From Salinarimonas chemoclinalis (GTDB lineage: Bacteria; Pseudomonadota; Alphaproteobacteria; Rhizobiales; Beijerinckiaceae): a stretch of 64,000 nucleotides of DNA. The stretch is from the NCBI RefSeq assembly GCF_041514305.1, contig NZ_JBGMWH010000001.1, positions 1 through 64,000 of the forward strand. Reading direction: 5' to 3'. The notes beneath the pieces were generated by a model that worked only from the letters and a program-made list of their open reading frames with translations, was not told the origin of the DNA and made no database searches. Positions 21,701 to 30,938 of this stretch are shown here, piece after piece. Positions within the stretch are counted from its first letter, which is position 1. Each line of letters opens with the position of its first letter. The translations under genes and the position numbers were made by a program.

Positions 21701-22671
21701 GACCCGCTCTCCTCCCGCCCGCGGGCCGTCTGGCCGAGGGCGGCGTGGCGGCGGATGCGCTCGCGGTGCCAGGCGTAGAGGCCCGCGCCCACGACGAGGG
21801 CGAAGCCCGCGAGCGCGATCGCGTCCGGGAACTCTCCGAAGACGGAGAAGCCGATCGCGAGCGCGAACACGACGGAGGCGTAGCGGAAGGGCGAGACGGC
21901 GGAGACGTCCGCCTTCCGGAACGCCATGACGACGGCCATGTTGCCGCAGCCGTAGAGCACGGCCGCGACGACCAGGAGCAGCGTTTCGGCGCGCAGGACC
22001 GGCTGCCAGCTCTCGCCGAGCGCCCCGCCGATGAGCGGCCCGACGACCCCCACGGTCACCGTCGTGCCCAGCACGACGACGATCGAGGGGGTGTCTGCGT
22101 GGATGAGGCGCGTGATCAGGTCGCGCACGGCCACGAGGACGGCGGCGGCGAGGGCGAGCATCGCGTTCACGTCGAAGGCGACGGTGCCCGGCCGCACGAT
22201 CAGCAGCACGCCGGCGAAGCCGACGAGGATGGCGACCCAGCGCCGCCAGCCCACGCGCTCCAGCCCGAGCACGACGAGGAGCAGCGTCACGATGATCGGC
22301 GTGGCCTGCAGGATCGCCGTGAGGTCGGCGAGCGGGGCGCGGGCGAGCGCCGTGATGAAGAGGAACGAGATCACCGCCTCGATCAGCGCGCGCGCCGCGA
22401 CGAAGGGCTGCGCGAGCCTGCCGAGCTTGCGCGCCTCGCCCAGCGCGAACACGATCGCGAGCACCGCCGCCGTCGCGAAGACGCCGCGCACCAACAGCAT
22501 CTGCCCCGTCGGGAAATGCGCCGAGGCGAGCTTCATCATCGCGTCGTTGACGACGAACAGCGCCATGCCGACGAGCATCGCGAGGATGCCGGCGCGGTTC
22601 TCCGCTGATGTGGCCGAGGCGAGCAAGGGACGGGGTCCGTGGCGGGAGGGTGCGGCGCGCACCCGACGCAT
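21697..22671 (-). CDS. DMT-superfamily transporter (EamA)
   Basis: A 324-aa protein with ten predicted membrane segments in two EamA repeats (about 28-162 and 170-305). The first repeat starts ILAMLVGMALFVVNDAMMKL. The second ends VFALAIGFSVFGEFPDAIAL. The family exports metabolites or drugs; the substrate cannot be told. The ATG at 22671 gives an N-terminus of about 26 extra polar residues, so an internal start is possible. It leads the MFS gene by an ATGA overlap. Confidence 0.85.
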   Translation of the reverse strand: MRRVRAAPSRHGPRPLLASATSAENRAGILAMLVGMALFVVNDAMMKLASAHFPTGQMLLVRGVFATAAVLAIVFALGEARKLGRLAQPFVAARALIEAVISFLFITALARAPLADLTAILQATPIIVTLLLVVLGLERVGWRRWVAILVGFAGVLLIVRPGTVAFDVNAMLALAAAVLVAVRDLITRLIHADTPSIVVVLGTTVTVGVVGPLIGGALGESWQPVLRAETLLLVVAAVLYGCGNMAVVMAFRKADVSAVSPFRYASVVFALAIGFSVFGEFPDAIALAGFALVVGAGLYAWHRERIRRHAALGQTARGREESGS

Positions 22672-22859
22672 GGAACTAGAGGCTTACCGCGCGCCCGTCG
22701 ACCCTCCCGCAGCCCGGAATGGCGCCGTTCCGGGCTTGGTGTCCCGTCACGGGAGCGGTGAGCGCCCGTTGTTCGTGCGTGCCAAGCTCGCATGGGGAGT
22801 TAGGCACGCCTTAACGAAATGGCTCCAAACTCTCGCAGCGTAATCACGAGGAGATCAGT

Positions 22860-24632
22860 GTGCTCGGATTCCTCAAGGCGTCCTCCCCCGCGCCTGCCCC
22901 GCACGCACGAGAAGCGGAAGACGCCCGCCCGGGCGCTCCGTCCGATGCGCACGCCCCGCTCGCAGCCGCCCCGGCAACCGCCGGCCTCGACGGCGAGATC
23001 GTCGACGTGCTCGAGGCCGACGTCATGCGCGCCATCGACGGCGTCGGCTCGGCGATCGAGGCCGCGAGCGCCGCCGCCAGCGCCGCCAAGGACGGCCTCG
23101 CGCGCATCGGCGAGGAGATGCACGGCTTCGCCGGCGCGAGCGACGCCGCCGGCGAGGAGACCCGCGCGCTGGCCGCCGTCACCGAGCGGCTGGCCGGCAC
23201 GGTCGCGACGATCGACGGCGCGGTCGGCGACGCCGACGGGCGCATCGGCGACGCCGTCGGCTTCGCCCGCGAGGCCAACGGGCTGATCGGCGCGCTCTCG
23301 CAGGCGACCCGCGAGATCGTCTCCATCGTCGACACGATCTCCGCCGTGGCGCGCCAGACGAACCTGCTCGCCCTCAACGCCACGATCGAGGCCGCCCGCG
23401 CCGGCAAGGCCGGGCGGGGCTTCGCCGTCGTCGCGGCGGAAGTGAAGTCGCTCTCGGTCGAGACCGGCAACGCGGCGGGCGACATCCGCACCCGCATCGA
23501 CGCCCTGCGCGACAGCGCGGACGCCTCGATCACGGCGGTGGAGCGCGTCGCCCAGGCGATCGAGGCCGTGCAGCCGGTGTTCCGCACGGTGCGCGAGACC
23601 GTCGGCGAGCAGAACCGCGCCATCGAGGAGGCCGCCGCCCGCGCCGGCGAGGCCTCGGCCCGGGTCGGCGAGGTCGGCGAGCGGGCGCGCGGCATCGAGG
23701 CCGCCGCGGCCGAGGCGGCGGTGCGCGCCGAGGCGGCACGGGCCGAGTCCGCCCGCGCCGAGAGCGGCGCCAAGGGCCTCGCCCGCCGCTTCGTCGCGGT
23801 GGTGCGCCAGAGCGAGATCGGCGAGCGCCGCGCGCACGACCGCTTCCCCGTCGAGCGCCGCGCCCGGCTCTCCGGGGCGGGCCTCGACGCCGTGACGAAG
23901 ACGGTCGACCTGTCGCTGGGTGGCGCCCTCGTCGCCACGCCCGCCCGCCACGGGCTCACGCAGGACGCGCGCATCTCCCTCGACATCGAGGGCATCGGCG
24001 CCGTTCCCGCGCGGGTCGCCGGCATCAGCGCGATGGGTATCCACTGCGCCTTCGAGACGCCGGAGCCGGCGGTGCGCGAGCGCATCGGGGCGGCGATCGG
24101 CGCCATCGAGCGGGAATACCGCCCGCTCATCGAGCGCGCGCAGGACGCCGCGGCCCGCGTCGTCGCGGCGATGGAGGGCGCGCTCGCCTCCGGCGTGCTC
24201 GGCCGCGAGGCGCTGTTCGACGTGGACTACCGCCCGATTCCGGACACCAATCCGCAGCAATGGGAAACCGCCGCGCGGCCGATCCTGTCGCGGATCCTGC
24301 CCGGCATCATGGAGCCGCTGCTGGCGAGCGACCCGCGCATGGCCTTCTGCCTCGCGATCGACCGGAACGGCTACATCCCGGTGCACAACGCGATCTACTC
24401 GCAGCCGCAGCGCCCCGACGACCCGGTCTGGAACGCCGCCCATTGCCGCGACCGGCGCATCTTCGACGACCGCGCCGGCATCGCCGCCGCGCGCTCGACC
24501 CGGCCGTTCCTGATCCAGGCCTACTCGCGCGACATGGGCGGCGGCAAGCTCGTGATGATGCGCGAGGTGGATGCACCGATCCGCGTCGCGGGTCGGCACT
24601 GGGGTGGCTTCCGCACGGCCTACAAGCACTGA
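22860..24632 (+). CDS. Soluble methyl-accepting chemotaxis protein with PilZ domain
   Basis: A 590-aa protein. There is no membrane segment. The MCP signalling hairpin tip is clear at 160-200 (ISAVARQTNLLALNATIEAA followed by RAGKAGRGFAVVAAEVK). A PilZ domain follows (about 320-420) with the c-di-GMP motifs RRAHDRFP and DLSLGG. The C-terminal region (about 450-590, CLAIDRNGYIPVHN ... GGGKLVMMREVDAPI) resembles the C-terminal sensory segment of other cytosolic MCPs. The GTG start has GAGGAG 7 nt upstream. It probably links c-di-GMP to chemotaxis; no che genes are in the window. Confidence 0.88.
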   Translation: MLGFLKASSPAPAPHAREAEDARPGAPSDAHAPLAAAPATAGLDGEIVDVLEADVMRAIDGVGSAIEAASAAASAAKDGLARIGEEMHGFAGASDAAGEETRALAAVTERLAGTVATIDGAVGDADGRIGDAVGFAREANGLIGALSQATREIVSIVDTISAVARQTNLLALNATIEAARAGKAGRGFAVVAAEVKSLSVETGNAAGDIRTRIDALRDSADASITAVERVAQAIEAVQPVFRTVRETVGEQNRAIEEAAARAGEASARVGEVGERARGIEAAAAEAAVRAEAARAESARAESGAKGLARRFVAVVRQSEIGERRAHDRFPVERRARLSGAGLDAVTKTVDLSLGGALVATPARHGLTQDARISLDIEGIGAVPARVAGISAMGIHCAFETPEPAVRERIGAAIGAIEREYRPLIERAQDAAARVVAAMEGALASGVLGREALFDVDYRPIPDTNPQQWETAARPILSRILPGIMEPLLASDPRMAFCLAIDRNGYIPVHNAIYSQPQRPDDPVWNAAHCRDRRIFDDRAGIAAARSTRPFLIQAYSRDMGGGKLVMMREVDAPIRVAGRHWGGFRTAYKH

Positions 24633-24653
24633 GGCGGGGCCGCGGGGTTCGGC

Positions 24654-25346
24654 TCACTCGACCTTCGAGATCCGGATCGCCGGCCCGCGTCGCTCGCCGG
24701 CGGCGGCGGCCCGCACGATGCCGATGAGCGCGTGCAGCGCCTCGAGAGACTGGGGCGTGAGCGGCCACAGGGCGATCAGGCGCGGGCACGTCGCCACGAA
24801 CTCCTCCCGCCCGATCCGGTCCTCCGCCGTGCGGCCGAGCGCCTGGGCGAGCATGCCGTAGACCGTCGAGCCGATGCCGATCGACCAGGCGGCGCGCTGG
24901 TCGATCGTGCCCCAGCGCGCCACCGCGTCGAAGGCCGTCGGCCAGAGCGCCAGGATCTCCTCGCGCGCCGCTCCGATCTCGGCGACGAGCCGCTCGTCGT
25001 CGCCGATCGGCTCGAGCGAGGCGTTGGCGAGGAGGGCCGACCGCAGCACGGCCGCCGGGCGGCTCGCGCCGCCCACCTCGATCCGCGCCAGCGTCTGCGC
25101 GACGGCGAGCCCCGTCGCCCGGCGCTCGAGGATGCGCAGCCGCTCGCGCAGGCGCCGCGCGCCCTCCCCGGGCTCGTGGAGCGCACGCACCAGCCGCGCC
25201 GCGGGACGCGCGAGGATCGCCTCGTCGAGCGCGTCGAGCGGCACCTCGAGCAGCGCGCACAGGCGCGCCTCGAACTCCGCCTGCCCGATCTCGCCCGCCG
25301 CGGGATCGAAGACGACGATGTAATCCGTCAGGCTTTGCTGGCTCAT
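24654..25346 (-). CDS. Unknown soluble protein, 230 aa
   Basis: No family recognised. A soluble helical protein starting MSQQSLTDYIVVFDPAAGEIG, with an Arg/Leu-rich middle and a segment WGTIDQRAAWSIGIGSTVYGM. Both its start and the region around it follow the same strand as the S24-type regulator gene upstream, with 96 bp between them that are AT-rich and hold an inverted repeat. It converges on the MCP gene. Co-regulation with the repressor is possible but not shown. Confidence 0.6.
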   Translation of the reverse strand: MSQQSLTDYIVVFDPAAGEIGQAEFEARLCALLEVPLDALDEAILARPAARLVRALHEPGEGARRLRERLRILERRATGLAVAQTLARIEVGGASRPAAVLRSALLANASLEPIGDDERLVAEIGAAREEILALWPTAFDAVARWGTIDQRAAWSIGIGSTVYGMLAQALGRTAEDRIGREEFVATCPRLIALWPLTPQSLEALHALIGIVRAAAAGERRGPAIRISKVE

Positions 25347-25428
25347 CGGGTTTCCCTCACGACCACGGCGCGAGAATGGACGATGCGATACGTCCGGTCA
25401 AACATTATTCACGATCTATCAACACCAT

Positions 25429-25452
25429 TCGTCAAAATTATTTTATTGACGA
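25429..25452 (-). promoter_or_regulatory. AT-rich inverted repeat at the end of the S24 regulator gene
   Basis: Perfect 7-bp arms TCGTCAA/TTGACGA around a 10-nt AT loop. It covers the TAA stop of the regulator and the start of the gap before the next gene. The region 25396-25460 is far more AT-rich than its surroundings. It may be a terminator, or an operator for the regulator. Confidence 0.4.
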
Positions 25453-26069
25453 CACCATATGATTCTAGCGACGTATTCCGTCTCCGCGAGCGGCAGGCTC
25501 CGGTCGCCGTCGTCGCCGAGCCCCTTGAGCTCGAGGGTGCGCACCGTGCGCCGCACGAGTTCGCGGGCGCTGACGGCCCCGCTCGCGTCGCGCACCAGAA
25601 CCCGGTCGCCCTTGCGCACGCCGGCGCCGGGCGCGACGATCAGCACGTCGCCGTCGCGGTAGATCGGCGCGTGGGCGCTTCCGGCCACTTCGACCGCGAA
25701 GACCCGCTCGGCGCCGAGGTCGGGGAACTCGATCTCGCTCCAGTGCGCGCCCGACGGCATGCCGTCCGGCGCGAAGTGCGGCCGCGCGCCGGCGTCCTTC
25801 CAGCCGACCAGCGGGACGGTGGCGCCGCGCGCGGCCTCCGCCGGCTCGATCAGGCTCACGAACTCGTCGAGGCTCGCGCCGGTGGCGTTCAGCACCTTGG
25901 CGATCGATTCGGTCGAGGGCCAGCGCTCGCGGCCGTCGGGGCTCACGCGCTTGGAGCGGTTGAAGCTCGTCGCGTCGAGCCCGGCGCGCCGCGCCAGGCC
26001 CGAGGCGGTCAGGCCGTAGCGCTCCGCGAGCCGATCGATCGCCGTCCAGATCCGTCCATGCGTCAGCAT
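25443..26069 (-). CDS. XRE/S24-family repressor with degenerate protease site
   Basis: A 208-aa protein with an N-terminal helix-turn-helix (about 5-75, GLTASGLARRAGLDATSFNR) and a C-terminal S24 LexA/CI-like domain (about 85-205). The nucleophile region reads AGSAHAPIYRDGD with S131 present, but the Met of the usual GDSM motif is Ala. The position of the general-base lysine is R169 (SARELVRR where relatives have AKxL). Autocleavage is therefore doubtful. The ATG at 26069 was chosen because AAGGAG precedes it at good spacing; an ATG at 26087 is possible. A chromosomal phage-repressor-like regulator; no phage genes are adjacent. Confidence 0.8.
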   Translation of the reverse strand: MLTHGRIWTAIDRLAERYGLTASGLARRAGLDATSFNRSKRVSPDGRERWPSTESIAKVLNATGASLDEFVSLIEPAEAARGATVPLVGWKDAGARPHFAPDGMPSGAHWSEIEFPDLGAERVFAVEVAGSAHAPIYRDGDVLIVAPGAGVRKGDRVLVRDASGAVSARELVRRTVRTLELKGLGDDGDRSLPLAETEYVARIIWCRQ

Positions 26070-26281
26070 GGGCACTCCTTCGTACATGTGACCATGAGCC
26101 CAACCTAGGAAATCAGCCGGGGGTACTCGACAAATGCCCGGGTCGGGAGCGGTTCCATGGGCGCGCCGCCCATCTGCGCCCGGGCGGCCGCCGCATGGCC
26201 GCCGCCCCTCGGCTTGCCGTGCGCGCCGGCGCGGCGTAGACCGACGCCGCCCCTCGCGCGCGACACGTCCGGAGATCCTCC

Positions 26282-26662
26282 ATGGCAGCCGCCGACCCGA
26301 CCGGAACCGAGCTCGTCTACAAGATCGCACCTCGGGCGCTGTGGGAGGAGGCGCGCGCCGCGGGCGTCTTCGTCGGCGCGCCGGTCGACGTCGCCGACGG
26401 CTTCATCCACTTCTCCACGGCGGCGCAGGTACGCGAGACGGCGCGGCGGCACTTCGCCGGTCTGGACGACCTGCTGCTCGTGGCGGTCGACGTGCGGGCG
26501 CTCGGCCCCGCGCTGGTCTTCGAGCCCTCCCGGGGAGGCGACCTCTTCCCGCACCTCTACGGCCCGCTGCCGCTCGACGCGGTCCGCTCCGTCGCCCCGA
26601 TCCCGACCTCGGTGGACGGCGCGCACGACTTCGCGGGCCTCCTGCCGGGCGCGCCCGCATGA
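26282..26662 (+). CDS. DUF952 domain protein
   Basis: A 126-aa protein that is almost wholly a DUF952 domain: YKIAPRALWEEARAAGVF, then DGFIHFSTAAQVRETARRHF and FPHLYGPLPLDAV. The family is widespread and uncharacterised, with an ADP-ribosyltransferase-like fold suggested for it. GGAGATCCTCC precedes the ATG. Its stop overlaps the pyrD start (ATGA), an association common in alphaproteobacteria. Confidence 0.9.
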   Translation: MAAADPTGTELVYKIAPRALWEEARAAGVFVGAPVDVADGFIHFSTAAQVRETARRHFAGLDDLLLVAVDVRALGPALVFEPSRGGDLFPHLYGPLPLDAVRSVAPIPTSVDGAHDFAGLLPGAPA

Positions 26663-27759
26663 TCCGGGGCGCCTTCCCGGTCCTTCGGCCTCTGCTTCAC
26701 CGGCTCGACCCGGAGGCGGCGCACGCGCTGACGATCCGCAGCCTCGCCGCCGCGCCGCCGCTGCGCCCCGCGCCGGACGACCCGCGGCTCGCGGTGGACG
26801 CCTTCGGCCTCGCCTTCCCCAATCCCGTCGGGCTCGCGGCCGGCTACGACAAGCAGTGCGAGGTGCCCGACCGGCTGCTCGGGCTCGGCTTCGGCTTCGT
26901 CGAGCTCGGCGGCGTGACGCCGCGCCCGCAGGACGGCAACCCGCGCCCGCGGGTGTTCCGGCTCGCCGACGACGGGGCGGTGATCAACCGCTTCGGGCTC
27001 AATTCCGACGGCCTCGCCGGCTGCCGCGCGCGGCTCGAGCGCCGTCGGGGGCGTCCGGGCATCGTCGGCGTCAACCTCGGCGCCAACAAGGAGAGCACCG
27101 ACCGGATCGCCGACTATGCGACCCTCGTCGCCGGGCTCGCCGGGCTCGCGGAGTTCCTCACCATCAACGTCTCCTCGCCCAACACCGCGGGGCTGCGCGA
27201 CCTCCAGGGCGAGGCCTTCCTCGACGGCCTGCTCGCCCGCGCCGTAGAGGCCCGCGACCGGGCCGACGAGGCCCGCGGCTCGCGCACGCGCCTGCTCCTC
27301 AAGATCGCCCCCGATCTCGCCGAGGACGCGCTCGACGCGATCACCGCGACGGCGCTCGCCCGGGGCATCGACGGGCTCGTCGTCTCCAACACCACGATCG
27401 CGCGCCCGCCGAGCCTGCGCGAGACGCGGCTCGCCGGCGAGGCCGGGGGGCTGTCGGGGCGCCCGCTCTTCGCGCTCTCGACGCGGGTGCTCGCGCAGGT
27501 GCGGCTGCGCGTCGGCGACGCGGTGCCGCTCGTCGGCGTCGGCGGGGTCGATTCGGCGGCCGCCGCCTGGACGAAGATCGAGGCCGGCGCGAGCCTCGTG
27601 CAGCTCTACACGGCGCTGATCTACGAGGGTCCGGGGCTCGTCCCCGACATCAAGCGGGGACTCCTGGAACGGCTCGCCGCCGAGGGCCTGACGAGCCTCG
27701 CACCCGTCGTCGGCCGCCGCGCGGCGGAGCTGGCCGACACGACGTCCCCCTCTTCGTAG
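26659..27759 (+). CDS. pyrD: Dihydroorotate dehydrogenase (quinone), class 2
   Basis: A 366-aa flavoenzyme of pyrimidine synthesis, oxidising dihydroorotate with quinone as acceptor at the membrane. Class 2 features: the N-terminal helix extension (LRPLLHRLDPEAAHALTIRS), FPNPVGLAAGYDK, GFVELGGVTPRPQDGNP, NRFGLNSDG, the catalytic-Ser region TINVSSPNTAGLRDLQ, NTTIARP and FMN-binding VGVGGVDSAAAAWTKIEAGA. Full length. It is coupled to the DUF952 gene. Confidence 0.97.
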   Translation: MIRGAFPVLRPLLHRLDPEAAHALTIRSLAAAPPLRPAPDDPRLAVDAFGLAFPNPVGLAAGYDKQCEVPDRLLGLGFGFVELGGVTPRPQDGNPRPRVFRLADDGAVINRFGLNSDGLAGCRARLERRRGRPGIVGVNLGANKESTDRIADYATLVAGLAGLAEFLTINVSSPNTAGLRDLQGEAFLDGLLARAVEARDRADEARGSRTRLLLKIAPDLAEDALDAITATALARGIDGLVVSNTTIARPPSLRETRLAGEAGGLSGRPLFALSTRVLAQVRLRVGDAVPLVGVGGVDSAAAAWTKIEAGASLVQLYTALIYEGPGLVPDIKRGLLERLAAEGLTSLAPVVGRRAAELADTTSPSS

Positions 27760-27783
27760 GGGTCCATGTGAGCGCGAGCGGCT

Positions 27784-27887
27784 CCTCCCCCCTCGGGGGA
27801 GGTGGATCGGCGCCGGAGGCGACGAGACGGAGGGGGTGCGCCGGCAGGCGCCTCGGCGACGACCCCGCCCCCGCCCCGAGGGGGCGG
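27784..27887. terminator. Pair of hairpins between convergent genes
   Basis: Two strong stems lie in the 150-bp gap after pyrD: CCTCCCCC/GGGGGAGG (27784-27802) and CCGCCCC/GGGGCGG (27871-27887). pyrD and the membrane-protein gene converge here, so a bidirectional terminator is likely. The style is the same as in the 14.1-kb gap. Confidence 0.55.
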
Positions 27888-27909
27888 GAGCGGGCTGTGC
27901 GTCGTCGGC

Positions 27910-28623
27910 TCATCGCCCCGATCGCGCGACCAGCGCCGCGTGCGGCGCCAGTGCGAGGGCGACGAGGGCGGTCGCGGCGAGGCTCTCCAGCGGGTCGAGC
28001 GGCCAGGTCGGCCAGCCGCCGAGCGGCATCCCGAGCGCGGCGGGCGCGGCGACGACGAGGGCCGCGAACCAGAGCGCCAGCAGGCGGGCGAGGCCGCCGA
28101 GCGCCGCGCGCAGCCCGAGCGTCGCCCGGGCGCGGGCGATCCAGGCGGCGAGACCCACCGCGGCGGCGAAGACGCCGGCCGAGACGAGCGCGCCGACCGG
28201 ATAGGCGATGGCGAGCGGCGTGCCCTGCAGGAAGGCCATCCCGCCGGTGAACCAGGCCGCGCGGATCACGAGCCCCCCGAAGGTGGGCCAGAGGCTGGCG
28301 GCGAGCACCAGCGCGAGCGCGATCGGCAGCAGCGCGAGCCGCAGGAAGCGGCTCGGCCCCGGCGGGATCAGCGCCAGCAGCACGAGGCGCGCGACGGCGT
28401 AGACCACGAGGAAGGGCGCGAGCGGGAAGCGCTCGACGAAGTAGCCGAAGGCGAAGGGCTCGAGCGGGGTGCCGATCAGCCCGCGCGCATGCACGCCACC
28501 GAGCCCCGCCGCGAGCGCGCAGAGCGCCGCGAGCGCGAGCGGCAGCAGCGCGAGCACCGTGCGCGCCGCGCCGTCGTCGCCGGCGACGGGGCCGTCGAGC
28601 GGGGCGCGGGTCTCGACCGCCAT
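27910..28623 (-). CDS. Multi-pass membrane protein of unknown function
   Basis: A 237-aa hydrophobic protein with about five or six membrane segments (for example LLPLALAALCALAAGLGG, FLVVYAVARLVLLALI, YPVGALVSAGVFAAAVGLAA, and ALWFAALVVAAPAALG). It resembles the small uncharacterised integral membrane proteins often found next to aminotransferase genes, but I do not recognise a named family. The start is ambiguous: ATG at 28623, or a GTG at 28632 that overlaps the aminotransferase TGA. Probably co-transcribed with that gene. Confidence 0.65.
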   Translation of the reverse strand: MAVETRAPLDGPVAGDDGAARTVLALLPLALAALCALAAGLGGVHARGLIGTPLEPFAFGYFVERFPLAPFLVVYAVARLVLLALIPPGPSRFLRLALLPIALALVLAASLWPTFGGLVIRAAWFTGGMAFLQGTPLAIAYPVGALVSAGVFAAAVGLAAWIARARATLGLRAALGGLARLLALWFAALVVAAPAALGMPLGGWPTWPLDPLESLAATALVALALAPHAALVARSGR

Positions 28624-28628
28624 CGTCG

Positions 28629-29831
<1,203 letters not shown>

Positions 29832-30511
29832 GGGTGGCAACTCCTGGAGTAGCGTTCGAGACGGCTGGCCGGGCGGCGGCGAGGACGGTAGAGCCGGCCC
29901 CCCGCGCAGGCAAGGGGAACGCGTGCGTGCGCCGTGCCCGGCGCGCCGGGCGCGGATGCGATGGTGGGTGATTCGCGTCGGCTGCACGATCCGGGCGGGC
30001 CCGTCCACCCTCGCGTGCGGTCGGAAGCCGCGGAATCGGCCCTCTGAGGCGAAATGTCGCATCTCCTTTTCGCGGCGGCGATGCGTACGGGAAATCCGTA
30101 TAGCGGCGTTCTGCCGTTCCAACGCGGTCGCGCGTCGGCGAATTCCGCATCGCGAGCCGCCTAGATTGGTCGAACAGGCGGGTTTCGGGGCGTAGATCTT
30201 GTTCCAGGCTATAGTTTCGCAGCGAATACGAAACTATTCGGCGATTACCTGAGGAAGTCGAACTTGATCTAAATCGATTATCCCCGGGGCGAATGTAAAT
30301 AGCCGATCGGCGCGTATCGTGAAAATCTACGTAGTAGACCCGAGACGGTCGTGCCGCGGGCGCCCGTCCTCCGCTCGCGCCGACCCCGCGACCGCTTGCG
30401 GGCGGGCCGGCGCAGATTAACAATCCGCAAGACAAGTGGTGGCGTCGGTGCCGCGCCGGGACTCCCGGGCGACGAGGTGTCGGGTCGAGACGACCGAAGG
30501 CGGGGGACGTC
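29832..30511. other. 680-bp stretch without a convincing gene
   Basis: The first part (to about 30170) is GC-rich and featureless. From about 30178 to 30345 the sequence turns AT-rich for this genome and contains a 9-bp inverted repeat (30211-30237) and many stop codons in all frames. From 30346 it is GC-rich again up to the small gene at 30512. No tRNA or known RNA family was recognised. It could hold a promoter, operator or small RNA. Confidence 0.5.
30211..30237. promoter_or_regulatory. 9-bp inverted repeat, possible operator
   Basis: ATAGTTTCG and its exact reverse complement CGAAACTAT are separated by 9 bp in an AT-rich island. Centre-to-centre spacing of 18 bp is close to two helical turns, as for a dimeric regulator. 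No gene link is certain: the nearest start downstream is 30512. Confidence 0.4.
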
Positions 30512-30835
30512 ATGGCGACGATCAGGCGTGACGAACGAGGCATACCCGGCGGCGTGCTCCAGGGGGAGCCGCAGGACGTCGAGGCGCAGGACGTCGAGGC
30601 GCAGGACCTCGATGCGCAGGTGCGGCGGGCCGATCCGGTCTGGCCGGGGTTCCGCGCAGCGCGGCTCATCACGTCGATGAAGATCCGCGGGGACGCGCGC
30701 TCGACCCTGGTCCTCGCCTTGTTGATCGTCGCGGCGACCCTCGCCGTGCTCGGCGCCGCGCATGTCGGCCCCGTGGCCGAAGACCTCGGCGGCTTCTTCG
30801 GGCTGAGCCTGCGCGCCAGCGAGTCCGCGTACTGA
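30512..30835 (+). CDS. Small single-pass membrane protein with repeats
   Basis: A 107-aa protein. The N-terminal half has three in-frame copies of a 5-residue unit (DVEAQ, DVEAQ, DLDAQ) encoded by a 15-bp tandem repeat at 30577-30621. One membrane segment lies at about 64-86 (STLVLALLIVAATLAVLGAA), with a short tail after it. GGGGGACGTC precedes the ATG. No family is recognised. Gene status is moderately certain given the ribosome site and composition. Confidence 0.5.
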   Translation: MATIRRDERGIPGGVLQGEPQDVEAQDVEAQDLDAQVRRADPVWPGFRAARLITSMKIRGDARSTLVLALLIVAATLAVLGAAHVGPVAEDLGGFFGLSLRASESAY

Positions 30836-30938
30836 AGGCGCCGCTCGCGCGCTCGTGATCGCGCCCGCCGGATTGCGCCGGGCCGCGCACGCCTTAGATC
30901 TCGTCCCGAGACGTCACCCCGCCCGACGAGGTCCTCCG

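Noticed and set aside
25443..26069. A prophage around the S24-type repressor
   Set aside because: No integrase, structural or lysis genes are near; the flanks are a DUF952-pyrD pair and an MCP gene.
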